Under the pieces are notes generated by a model, which was given only the letters and a program-made list of their open reading frames with translations, did not search any database and was not told the origin of the DNA. Positions 36,360 through 47,433 of a stretch of DNA of 64,000 bases are shown here, one piece after another; within the stretch, counting starts at the first letter, position 1, and every line of letters starts with the position of its first letter. Source of the stretch: Prostheceraeus crozeri (lineage: Eukaryota; Platyhelminthes; Polycladida; Euryleptidae); the NCBI GenBank assembly GCA_907163375.1, contig CAJQUW010014274.1, positions 62,001 through 126,000 on the forward strand. Direction: 5' to 3'. Both the position numbers and the translations under genes were made by a program.

Positions 36360-36965
36360 TTGCATGTTTTCATTTCAACTTTTTCATTCCTTAAGACACT
36401 TTTGAGGCTTTCAATAGCCGGAATTTCAAAAGCCAAGTACAAAGGCGAACATTTTCGCATAAGGCTTTCCAACGGGTTCGTGCCATTAGCAAATCTTACA
36501 GAAGATGTAGCAACGAACGTCACCAGTATAAGTGAGCACATCGTGTCCATCCTAACCGACACAGCAAAGGAAATTGCAGGCGTCAAAAACCTAAGGTTGA
36601 CAAGATGTCTGACAGTTGTCATCAATTGATGACCAGGAGAATACAGCTAAAGAGAGATGGAACTCCGACTAATAGGATTGAATATTCAGAACTCTGCAAG
36701 CTGATCAGATGGACAGTAAAATGAGAAAAAGAAATCGACAATTATAATGTGAAGGAAATAGTGGAAGAAATAGACAAATTCACTGAGTGTCATCCAAGAA
36801 TTGGCTCCAAGCAACGTGGCAGACCTGCAAGACGCTGGAATAGTGAGATGATAGTCGAATACTGCAACCAGCACTGGCGACAACATGTGATCGACCGACA
36901 GACGTGGGGAGGGGCACTTGGGGAGGGGTTCCTCCAACATTGGAGAGATTAAAACCCCGTAAAGG
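36360..36965 (+). mobile_element. LINE remnant (endonuclease/RT type), internally deleted
   Basis: Reading frames here resemble the 'endonuclease-reverse transcriptase' LINEs of invertebrates. An IEYSELCKLIRWTVK segment (about 36675-36720) matches the region between endonuclease and RT, and GRPARRWNSEMI..W..HVIDRQTWGGALGEGFLQHW (36749-36952) matches the C-terminal GRPxxRWxDD...DRxxWxxLxEAFxQQW tail. The RT core between them is absent and stops interrupt the frame, so this is a dead 5'/3' truncated copy. Confidence 0.6.
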
Positions 36966-37675
36966 TAATCAAGGGAAGGTAATGAAATACAGTATGTCAA
37001 ACATCCACAGCTGCATTTGCCATGACTCTAGGTCTAAAAATTAAGCACTACATATTCACGAAATTGAACATCGTCAGGGATATCATCCAATTTTGATGAA
37101 AGTTTGCATGCTAGTCATGAGCAGTATGATGTGCAGCAACCATGCCTTGAGACTTACAAAGTACTATAAGACTTACACGGACTTACAAAGTAGTTCGTGC
37201 GATGAAACAAAGAATCTGCCAAAATGCGGATTTGGCTGATGACTGGTCTGGTAAATGACTGCTTATAGTTTACAGTGTACTCCTCCATCCGACCAATTAA
37301 CAGAAATGTTCAAGACTGCTTCAGATTTTCAAAGAGAAATATCTGCTATGAAGAATGAAGCTAGTAGTAAGGAATATTACTTATGCGGTTTAAAAAATAA
37401 TTTCTGAGCAAGGTGAAGGAGTAAAAATCTTAGAAAGTCGATTGCACTTTTTAGAAGAATAAAAAGCTCAACTTCAATTTGATAAAAATGCGTACATGAC
37501 TCATTAATCTTAGCCGTCGATGACCAAAAGAGAGATTAAATTGAAAAACCTCAAACAAGAAACATCTGCAATAGCTGTTCTCTATTTCATGGCATTGATA
37601 TTGATCGCCTTAGTCGCGTTATTGCAAATGCTTTAAATGCGCATCTACTAGTTCACCAAAGATGGCTGCAATGAT
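36966..37675. other. Non-coding host DNA
   Basis: No gene or repeat recognised, apart from a short local duplication around 37160-37195 (actataagacttac and acggacttacaaagta). Confidence 0.4.
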
Positions 37676-38165
37676 ATAGACAATAATAATAATAGATGTT
37701 CTTTATTTGCCAATACAGCAAGCGGTATGTGACATAGTTCTCCACAGGCTTACAAAAAAGAAAGAAAAATGGACACAGCTATGTATAAGAGGAAAATTTA
37801 ACAAAAGATTTCGTGTGCAATTTAATTTGACGTTGATGGGCAAGCAGTTTTCTTGTGTGCATCACATTTCGAACGTCATTTCTGACAACAGAAAATTCAG
37901 CAAGAGGATGAGCATCCGCATTATCAGCGATCTTCCTGATCAGACGGACACATCTTCTGTCGAGCAATTCTTTCAGTGACGGTTTGTTATGAGCCATCGC
38001 CCAACGTCTGGCAGTCCGGTCAAGGTGTTCCAGTTTCCTGATGTCACTCTGCTTGCTGTCACAAATAACTGGCCAACAGAAATCACAAATAACTGGCCAT
38101 CATGTCATTTGATAACAAAATTGCAACCGTTACTACATCAGGAAGCGCCGTCATCCGTTGTTGGT
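37676..38165 (-). mobile_element. LINE 3' end with (ATT)n tail
   Basis: On the minus strand a frame reads IRKLEHLDRTARRW, AHNKPSLKELLDRRCVRLIRKI, then HPLAEFSVVRNDVRN and a Lys/Arg-rich end, stop, then AATAAAGAAC and ATTATTATTATT. This is the C-terminal tail common to CR1/I-like LINE reverse transcriptases plus the microsatellite 3' end. The upstream edge near 38165 is a 5' truncation. A short word (ctggccaacagaaatcacaa) is repeated at 38071-38100. Confidence 0.6.
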
Positions 38166-38848
38166 AATGATTAATCAGTTTATGACTTTGTAGTAATCCC
38201 AACGAATGTCTTAACTCCTGTAGCAAAATTCATCATCGGTGGCATTCTGATAAGGAATTTCAATCCTTGGTCGAATTATTTTGTTATCAACCTGCATGAC
38301 TTCTGTTAGTTCAATCAGCATCATCGCTTGGAAAATCATTCTATTTTGAGGTAGATGAGACTGATATTAGTCGGGTGTTAAAGCCTTCTCGTTGAAGCAC
38401 GAGTGACTATGACATTTCAATGAATAAGCTATGTTAATCGGCTCATTTGCCTAGCAAAGCGGCCGTTTCACAACTTTGCATCTCTTGTCGTTGACGATAG
38501 ACGATACTCATACTCTTCATACATTTCACAGCGATCGACAAAAAAGTAAAATAACATCAATAGGTCTGTTCATCAAAGTTATCCATCAACGACTTACATG
38601 AACAATCACGTTCATAATTCTTATAGAAATGTTTCCTCTGAAAGTCAAGGTCACAAGTTAAATGATTCAAGCAATTATATTGGAATCTGCAACCACACCC
38701 ACTTCGATATGAGATGGACTGATCGCAGATATCCAGGCAATACCGCTAGAGGTCAACTACACGAAAAATCAAGTAATCAGTCTCATCAGGGAGCAGCACA
38801 TGGCTATTAGGCCTATTCATTTCAGTAAATATACAAAGAAAATACAAT
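38166..38848. other. Non-coding host DNA
   Basis: No gene recognised. One 70-codon plus frame (38598-38810, NNHVHNSYRNVSSESQGHK) has no visible support. Confidence 0.4.
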
Positions 38849-39425
38849 TCAAAGAAATGCAATACAAAAATGACAAAGATGACTCAATTCTCCCTTGTTG
38901 ACTGTATCCTGTGTAACGTTTTTATCTACCGCATCAAACTGTGGAATTGGTGCTTCAAAATCAGAAATAAGGAAGTGATTGTATTCTATGCATTGTTTGT
39001 GGGCACTTTTAGCGACATAGCCCGAAATATAGTACAGAATGCCTTTGCTGCTTGAATCAATAGGCTTATGCATCGGGTTCTTCATTTAATTTAACTAACA
39101 TCATATTCGATACATAATTCATGTCTTCGTCACATGGAGGTGACCCGAGTAATCGTCGGCGAATCGGTAAAAAGCCCTGTGTGCAAAAAGTCAACTTTTC
39201 AGGAGTACGTTTATTCGATCTCTTGGAAACAAAACGCAATAACAAGAAAAAGTGAAATAGCCAAGTTTCATCTCTTAACACGACTTTTAAACCTGTCAAA
39301 GGATAGTTTCTGGAATGATGGTCCTGGCAGGTTTTGGAGGACCCATCTGCACATAGGGCCTTTTGCATCCTCTCCATGTGCACATAGGGCCTTTTGCAAG
39401 TGCACTCGATTTGGTGTTTCTTCAA
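38849..39425 (-). pseudogene. Decayed transposase-like fragment
   Basis: Two minus-strand frames read on from one another after a shift near 39070-39085. The first ends MNYVSNMMLVKLNEEP, and the second continues HKPIDSSSKGILYYISGYVAKSAHKQC. The ILYYISGYVAKS word resembles the 'YIAGYV' region of P-element/THAP9-type or related transposases. The rest is not recognised. The frame start overlaps the two cacatagggccttttgca motifs at 39350-39398. Confidence 0.35.
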
Positions 39426-40346
39426 GGAAATTTAATGAAATGTCTAAATATCATATATTTTCTGAATGCTCTCGGTTAGACAAACTCAAAAAATGCTGTT
39501 TGCACTTGATATCAGTTAGTCGTAGAAGGCCTAAGCCTACAATCGTAGGCCTAGGCCTACATGTGCATTGTAGACCCTGCTTAGAATTTTTGAAGTTTGT
39601 TTTCCTACAAGTTCATGCTCTAAAAAGCTTATCAAAGTACCAAGTACTTCATCAATTAAAAGCATAAACAATTGAATCGTTCCTCCAATCATGTAAAATC
39701 CTGATGGATGGAAAACATGTAGGCTACATACATGTACATTGTCCTACATGGGCACAATTGTATGTAGGCCTACATGTAGCCTAGAGAATAGCCTTGCGTG
39801 ATCTGTTGCATACTGTGCACTAACTTGCATGGCAAGTACATACGGATTAAACTAAGCTTATTCCACTGTATAATGATGAGTGCCTGTAGGCCTATACAAT
39901 AGGATATAACAGTTGCCATAGAATGAGGCAAAAGTCTAATTCTAACCATGTCCTAATTTTGACATTGCAGTCCGTCCCTTTGCTACCTCATACACAGTTA
40001 TATTAGTCTACTTATAGGTTTTGTAGAGAAGCATGCCCGCTAAGATTCATTGAAAACATATGTTTGTAAAAAAGTTTTTTTAGAAGAATAGCATCAATGA
40101 TGATAACAGAATGAACACAATCAAACTGTGAATCACAGCAGAGTTATCATTGAACTAAGTTGTAGGCCTACCAGTCCACCAAGGCCGCATGGTTTCAAAT
40201 TGGATCATAAATGCTCTCAACAAAATCAAACTTGAATCAGGAAGCAGAAACATCACTGCAAGCACCATCAGACACTACAATCAAACACACACAAGGCCTT
40301 CGAGTCATACCTTACAAACATTCGTTAAAGCCTCACTTTCAAAGAA
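39426..40346. other. Non-coding host DNA rich in TAGGCCTA words
   Basis: Many overlapping GTAGGCCTACATGTA-type words (39520-39790, 39888, 40160), a dispersed simple repeat common in some marine invertebrates. No gene. Confidence 0.5.
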
Positions 40347-42755
40347 TCATAGAAAGAGTGGTAGTCCATAGGCATGATACTCTTCATTTTTTGAAGGTCC
40401 TCCCACTTCAAACTTGGAAATACCCAAGTTCTCATGATAGAGTCGGGGAGTAGTTGACAGTTCATTACTGGGCCCGCCTCGTCTTCTAGGTAGCAGTTTC
40501 CAATCCTGTGTTTGCCTCAACTTAAACATGACGGATCCGTCGCACTTGTAGAGCATACCGCGTATGTCTTGCACAGTGGGGTCACCGGTAGTATTTCCAG
40601 GCCGGATTGACTAAAAGTTTGATGGACGATTGTCAAAATCTCTGAAGAAATCGTGATCGCATATGTGTAAGCGATATGGATTTCCTCTCCTGGCATTTGT
40701 CATTGAGGTGTAGAAATCAGATGGGGAATAAAGAGGATCGATCAGATTTCTTTCAATTGTTGCATGGACAGAATCGACCTCCATCATGGTATGTCCACGC
40801 TCAAGAATCAGTTGAATAATCACTATCTTCATCTCTTTGCTCAAATCAGATAACATACTCGAGAGCACCTTATTTCTGTTTTGGTAAGTACATCCATCAC
40901 TGATCAAACAAACTTCTTCAATGACCTGACATGCCTGAATTCGTCCTTTAATGTAATCATAAATGCAGCTAACGAATTCATTGGCAGTTACCTGTCCTTC
41001 CGCTTCTTGCCAGACGTACAAATCGGCATCTCTAGTCACCATGTCATAAAATGTGAAATTGTGAATTTGTAGTTTCTGCTTGAAGTACAAGGCCGAGGCT
41101 TGATTACGTGGACATGTCAACACACTTTGTAGGTCCATAGTAATCGCCAGCTTTTTCCCATTGGAAAACATGGCAGCAGATTTTATCTGGTTCTTTGCTT
41201 TTCTGGCTTCATCTTTTTCTTCTATGTGGAGCGAATATGCTTCCGAAGACAAATAAACGGCCGCGTGTGACAAGCAGCTATCGCACTGGTCCTTTCGAGG
41301 GTGGTGAATGAAGACATTCTTTTTCTTTGCAAGCTTGGAGAAGCATTGTCGCGTGATTGGCGAGGAATTGTTGTCGTCACACCATCTAATGTAGGCACAG
41401 TGAAGGTTTGCGTACGACTTGAAAGATGCATCAACATACTTTCTCGACGTGGATGCCCTATAGTAGTGGCTTGGCACAGCAGGAAGACTATCAATAAATT
41501 CCTCTGCCTTAGAAATCTTTCCTGCTCGAGCATCATTTCGTGATTTCTGCTCTGAAATTCCTGGGTGGATGACTTTCCTCCAACCTCTGAGGTGCTCCTC
41601 GCCAATTGCAAATGTACTAAGGAACATGCCTCTACAAACTTTGACGCAACTTCCATCTTCTGATTTCAGATGGTATTCAAAACCGTTTTCCTTCATTGCT
41701 GAATCTGTTTCTTCAGCATCCATATCTGGTCTCCTTCTAACAGATTCCCTAGCCTCAATAAATGACATGATAAAAATCCTCTTTTCCTCCCAAGTGCGAA
41801 GACTCCAAAATTCGTTGAACAGCTCAGACCTCTTTTCATCTGATACACTAGTGCACAACCATGATCTAGACCCACTTGCACTATGAGTGTGACTATGATT
41901 ACATCGAACTCCAAGACGTCGTGATGATCTGACAGTATCTTAACAAGCAACTCCTGACACACTATCATACGAATATCCTAGGTATTCATTTCCATGCAGT
42001 CTAGATAGAGTCGACATTTTGCGTTTATGACCATGAGCAGATGAAATGCCAGGATCACTACATGGAGGTTCTACATGAACACTATCAAAGGTCATGGCAT
42101 CAGGACAATCAAAACTCACATCAGCTACAGGAGAAACGTATACATCACGAACGCAGACACTATCAGTAGAGACGTGCACATCCGGATCGGAGGCAGTAGC
42201 AGTAGAGACGTGCACATCAGGATCGGAGGCAGTAGCAGTAGGGACATGCACATCAGGATCGGAGGCAGTAGCAGTAGAGACGTGCACATCAGGATCAGGA
42301 TCGGAGGCAGTAGCAGTAGGGACATGCACATCAGGATCGGAGGCAGTAGCAGTAGAGACGTGCACATCAGGATCAGGATCGGAGGTAGTAGCAGTAGGGA
42401 CATGCACATCAGGATCGGAGGCAGTAGCAGTAGAGACGTGCACATCAGGATCAGGATCGGAGGTAGTAGCAGTAGAGACGTGCACATCAGGATCAGGATC
42501 GCAGACACTATCAGTAGAGACGTGCACATCAGGATCAGGATCGGAGGCAGTAGCAGTATAGACGTGCACATCAGGATCAGAATCGGAGGCAGTAGCAGTG
42601 GAGACATGCACATCAGGATCACGATCACACCAGGTAGTACGTGTTGAGACAGCTTCTTGCAGAATTTCTTGCATGCATGTTGATGTTCTTCTTTTCTTAG
42701 CTGGTATTTTCAACGTAAGAGCGGCCTGGAGGCACCTCTTCCCATAAGACATCAC
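40347..42755 (-). pseudogene. DUF7869-like transposon-derived gene with minisatellite N-terminus
   Basis: One reading frame on the minus strand, interrupted only by a TAA at 41940-41942 and a TAG at 40611-40613. Part 1 (41940-42755) has a basic front (IPAKKRRTSTCMQEIL) then about 13 units of SDPDPDVHVSTATA. Part 2 (40611-41939) holds family blocks CVKVCRGMFLSTFAI, AVPSHYYRASTSRKYV, HHPRKDQCDSC, LYVWQEAEGQV, SDGCTYQNRNK and ERGHTMMEVDSVHATIE, with spaced acidic residues like an RNase-H/DDE nuclease. Part 3 (40347-40610) continues with SIRPGNTTGDPTVQDIRGML. The family is widespread in invertebrate genomes, usually in repeats; activity is unproven. Likely a decayed transposon gene. Confidence 0.65.
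42135..42625. repeat. Coding minisatellite, 36/42-bp units
   Basis: Units of gtagagacgtgcacatcagg plus atcggaggcagtagca, with or without an extra atcagg, repeat about 13 times. Unit order is itself patterned (36- and 42-bp units alternate in blocks), pointing to unequal crossing-over. All unit lengths are multiples of three, so the frame is kept. Confidence 0.95.
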
Positions 42756-42896
42756 GCTGAACTGATTTCGTTCTCATCAAGGTGACCTTATCGATACTCG
42801 TGATGAGTCAGCATTGTCGTCTGATCGAACGTGAGAAAGTCGATTTTCAGCGTGCTGTTGTCCGGACATTTCAATGTTGCCAAGACTCGTTAGTCC

Positions 42897-43310
42897 GTGC
42901 GTCATACGAAGTATTTTAGAAACAAACATACACGCATAGGGCCTTTTACCGATTACAAAAATGAACTGTCGACACATAGGGCCTTTTGCATTTCTGAATT
43001 AAAACAAACTTCCTGTTCGAAATTGAACTTATCGTTCAAGGACATTGTGCAAAATACAATTAAGAACCTTTCTACGTTAGAATGTTGCGTTATGAAGTAT
43101 TTCAGAAACAAGCATACACATAGGGCCTTTTACCGATTACAAAAATGGACTGTCGACACATAGGGTCTTTTGCATTTCTGAATTTAAACAAACTTCCTGT
43201 TCGAAATTGAACTTATCGTTCAAGGACGTTGTGTAAAACACAATTGAGAACATTTCTACGTTAAAAAGTCATTTTCGAAAATTTTACACATAGGGCCTTT
43301 TACCGATTCA
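42897..43310. repeat. Two ~185-bp tandem copies with cacatagggccttttgca motifs
   Basis: Copy 1 (about 42897-43082) and copy 2 (about 43083-43266) share agtattt(c/t)agaaacaa, cacatagggccttttaccga, ctgtcgacacataggg and aaacaaacttcctgttcgaa. A further motif follows at 43287. The same 18-bp motif occurs twice at 39350-39398, beyond the other end of the DUF7869-like gene. Confidence 0.9.
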
Positions 43311-44520
43311 CCGACGTAATGTCATCGCTGTCAGTTCAACAAATACTTACCACGTACTTGGCATAAAAGTCCTAAACATTTAAGAAATCTTTAAGAAATA
43401 TTTATCAAACCTAGTACATTTCCTAAACTTTTACTAAATATTTAGCAAACTTTCCAAACTTCCACAAAATATTTGGTAAATTTTCTGAACTTTTACGAAA
43501 TGTTTAGTAAATATTTCGTAAATTTTCCAAACATTTACAAAACATTTAGCAAATTATTTCTAACTTTTATAGTATGTTTAGTAAATAATAAGCAGATTGT
43601 ATCCTACTTCGTAGGCGATTACGAAACATTTGCAAATTTGAATTCATGAAAAATGTCTTCCGAATACGTATTTCACTTCATCTGAAACACTTTCATTTTG
43701 AGTCAAACACTGTCGCGCCGCTATCAGTTACATTTTTAAGAATAGAGGTGATATCACGAAAAATTTACAGTTCAACGGAGAAACAGTCACTACCAAATGA
43801 AGTTTGAAGCGATGATGCGAGGTCACTGAAAAAAAAACATCTTCGAAGTTGAACCACAACACGGTTGTCCGAATCTGATGATCGCTAGGACGTTGCGAGT
43901 ATGAGAGATTTATGGCTTAAAGAATAATTCCAGTAGTTTTCGGGGTTAATTAGCTCACAAGACAAGACGGAAAAGCAACCGAATGTAGGTCAGGTATTGA
44001 GTTATCGATGCACAGATAAGACGAGTCTGCACAGCCTCAGCAATCAACACCTGTAAAAAAGAAGACAAATCTTGTGCTGATGTGCAGAGCAGAATTATCA
44101 TACTTAACGTATCTTAATTAACATTCTATGGGTAGGCCTACTCAAAGTTTAGTAGAGAAATCATTTATAGTAATTTTAGGTGTTACAGTAAAGACTATTA
44201 AGAAAACTGCTTTTGGATCATTTCATCTCTGACAATGTGGGAAGCGATATTCTTAGGAATTTTGATAGCAAATGAAGATATTCAAGAGTGGTTGAATTGT
44301 GATCATTAACAATTTATCAATTATTTTTTTTTAATCAATACTTTTAGTATTTATCAATAATTTTATTTTGATATTCAAGTACCGGTAACTGTTTTTACAA
44401 AAAATGCAATCTGCAAATTGAAACAGACCCTTACCGAGATGTAACCTATGACCGACTGCTTGTCAACCGTTCATGTGATGAAGATATTCAGGATTGCTTG
44501 AAATTTTATTATAGTATTTA
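43311..44520. other. Non-coding host DNA with AAATATTT/GTAAA repeat
   Basis: Between about 43375 and 43640 there are many imperfect copies of words such as aaatatttagtaaa and tttccaaac, partly self-complementary. A similar family lies at 51990-52210. No gene. Confidence 0.5.
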
Positions 44521-44552
<32 letters not shown>

Positions 44553-44580
44553 ATAATTATGTATATATATATATAATAAT

Positions 44581-44663
<83 letters not shown>

Positions 44664-44665
44664 AT
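44521..44665. repeat. (TA)n microsatellite
   Basis: Alternating TA over most of 145 bp, broken by two ataattatgta interruptions. Confidence 0.95.
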
Positions 44666-45668
44666 AGTATTTAATTACAGTAAATTTTATTTTGATATTT
44701 TATTTTATTTTAAACAATTTGCTTAAAACAATTGCTTGGCCTACGATGATATTAAAAAGTGCGAAGCATAATTTGTAATAAGTAAACACAAATTGAGTAA
44801 AAGAGTAGCAATGAGTTTGTACTTTTATTGTTTTATAGGCCTTATTTATCGTAAAGCATGAAAAATTATTGATTTTGCAGAACTAAACCTATTGTTGGAC
44901 TGCAACGCATAGCTGATCTTTATCACAGTGTGCATGTAGCCTACAACGTGCAGTCCGTCGTGTAGCATCTATGCCTTTTGTGTGCTTGATCATTTTTCTT
45001 AAACGACTCGAAATGTCAAATTGATACCATTTTCTAAAATGTGGCAATTCTGAAAAAATTAATTGAATATCATAGGCGGTAGCTACAGGTTTTCAATAAA
45101 ATGGAAATAGTGATCTATTTAAACAAGCTTCCTTGATGGATCCATCTTTCAAAAAATAGATTGAATTGCATAACTTAAGCAGATGTCGAATAGCTCACTA
45201 GTTTGTCCGCATTGATAAAAACATTCTCCATCTAAAATTTTTGCAGTCCTGAAATAGACTTATAGCATGTTTAGCTGTTTCAAAATGTTTTTCAATTATT
45301 TGTCATCATCCAAATATTGATACTATTGCACAAGTATACTGCATATCTAAATATTGAAGTGCTAAATTAAAATGGTTTTAATGCGCTAGTTAAGTTCTTT
45401 CGTGCTCATAGTTTCTAAGGTTTTTAGCATGCAATTGTTTTGTCTCAACATAACCAGATGTTTGTGCTATTTTCAATGTAAGCAGACAGAAATTACGAAT
45501 TTAAAAACAATGTATTACCATTTCAACATATTCCAATTTTATTATAATTCTTTTGACGACACAATCAACTTTTGATCGATTTTTCAACGAGAAACGTCGT
45601 CGTGAAAACTGATATACATGCACATTCTCATATTAAATTCAAAGTGAATAAGCCTTGGGCATGTGATA
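44666..45668. other. Non-coding host DNA
   Basis: AT-rich. No gene, RNA or named repeat recognised. Confidence 0.4.
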
Positions 45669-45796
45669 TCATTTGTGTGATGGAAAACCCAAGTAAGACG
45701 ATGTGTTTCTTGATAGCTATAATACTTATATATAAATAAATATTATAGTTATCAAGAAACACATCGCTTTACTTGGGTTTTCGATTACACAAATGA
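45669..45796. mobile_element. Palindromic MITE-like foldback
   Basis: Two ~58-bp arms (tcatttgtgt...tgatagctataat and its complement attatagttatca...acacaaatga) flank a short AT centre, giving a 128-bp near-perfect hairpin. No coding capacity; the family is unknown. Confidence 0.8.
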
Positions 45797-47121
45797 ATTC
45801 AAAGTATTGGTAGGACTCCTAAAATGTGATAAGTCTGCTAAGAGGAACTAAGAGGAATTGAGATATTTTGTTATCAGTAAATTAACTTAAGTATGACGCT
45901 AGTAGCTCTTTAGTATTTGCAAAATTAAGAGCAGATAAAGCAGTAGTCAATAATAGAAATGTCTCTACGTGTTCATGGTCAATAAACCCAAATTCATGAC
46001 CAAATCTCTCCTTTTATTTTGTTTTCGGGATTTCCAAATACATGTACCTAGACTTGCAGTTAAATGCTGAAACTAAGTTGACAAAATAAATTTAGAAACA
46101 TTTAGGAGCTTACTCTTTTCCTGTAGTTTGATCCAAGAGGTGCATTTTTAATTCTGATGCAAAACTCAAAGGAACTTGATGGCTTCATTGAGTGGAAGAA
46201 TTCACTGACTACATGCGAGTGTTCATTTTCGAATTGTGCTCCATGTTGTGCATGATAGCCAAGCAAGATGATGAGGAAACGCAGACGATCACAAAACCGA
46301 CGATAAATAAATAAAGGTGTGTAAGTAGAAATATCCTCTTGATGCGCTGACTTTTGTAATATTAAGCAGTTAACGTAAACACGGGTTCGATATACCACGA
46401 GAACGAAGAGTGCACAAGCTACTGCGCCTTGCGCAGCTTTCTGTCCCACGTGATGGGCGGATAATAATTATTAAGCAGGGACGCTGAGTCGCAGGTATCA
46501 ACAGTTCGCAGCGAGAGAATATTATCGACCGTTGCTCTTCAGTCATGGCTCGCGAATGCGGCCACGACCAGGCTACCAACAATGTGACCGAACTTCCTCA
46601 GCTGCGTGCGCGTGGTGAATTTCCTTAATATAGTGACGGAAAGTTATAGAAGCGAGATTTGATTACGCAGACTGAGCGAGATGCTTATGCAATCGTTTGG
46701 TTCAGTTGCATACTGATTTAATAGCATAAGTTTTGCAAATTACTAGCTAAGTAATTTAGTGAACACACGAGCAAACTGATCAAAGTCGACTTGCTATGGG
46801 CACGGTATGGAACTTAGAAACTTCAAAAAATGTTTCAATTTAAGAAGCAAAATGTGTGCCGATAGAACTGCTTAGGCTCCCTTAATATTGAAAATATATG
46901 TCATGTGTAGGCCTAATATTGTTGACCTGTTCGTCAGTATTGACTAATGTTGTTGCTATTGTAGCTACAGTGTACATGTAGTGAATGTGAAAGATGAAAA
47001 ATGAGTAGAAGAAGAAAAAAAGGAGAACGAGTGAGTGAGAAAGAGAGAGAGAGAGAGAGAGTAGTGATGAAGTCAGCTGAATATTTGTTTTATACACACT
47101 ATTTCATCAAATATATATAGG
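45797..47121. other. Non-coding host DNA
   Basis: No convincing gene. A (GA)n run lies at about 47036-47062. The more GC-balanced stretch 46370-46640 contains CpG-containing words and might be a promoter or 5' exon, without further evidence. Confidence 0.4.
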
Positions 47122-47126
47122 CATAT
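47122..47126. repeat. 5-bp target-site duplication CATAT, left
   Basis: Matches CATAT at 51501-51505 on the other side of the LTR element. Confidence 0.9.
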
Positions 47127-47304
47127 TGTTGTAATAGGAGTCAGAGTTAGAACGCACAGTAAGCAGACATCTTTATTCGCAGGCTCGTATGAGGTGTATC
47201 ATCGTACATACAGCGTCAGACAACCGGGCGTAAGCGCACACACGATTCGTCTCTCTTCGTCCAATGAGAGCACTCGTATCTCCAAGGGAAATCCTATCTC
47301 AACA
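47127..47304 (-). repeat. 3' LTR
   Basis: 178 bp, identical to 51323-51500 by direct reading; begins and ends with the TGTTG...CAACA pairing. Confidence 0.95.
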
Positions 47305-47433
47305 CCCTCCCCCTAAAAAATTTACAACATAGGGGTATATCGAAAGCAGATAACAAATAGATGAAAAACGCGTAAGTTCTCATGACTGAGAGTAAATAGA
47401 AACGGAAACAGTAGCTGAAAGTTTACGAAGTAG

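Noticed and set aside
42094-42647. Open plus frames across the DPDVHVSTATA minisatellite
   Set aside because: A repeat with unit length divisible by three and no stops is open in several frames; only the minus frame joins recognisable sequence.
46102-46582. Overlapping 70-115-codon minus frames
   Set aside because: No start context, domain or splice support; more balanced base composition alone is not enough.
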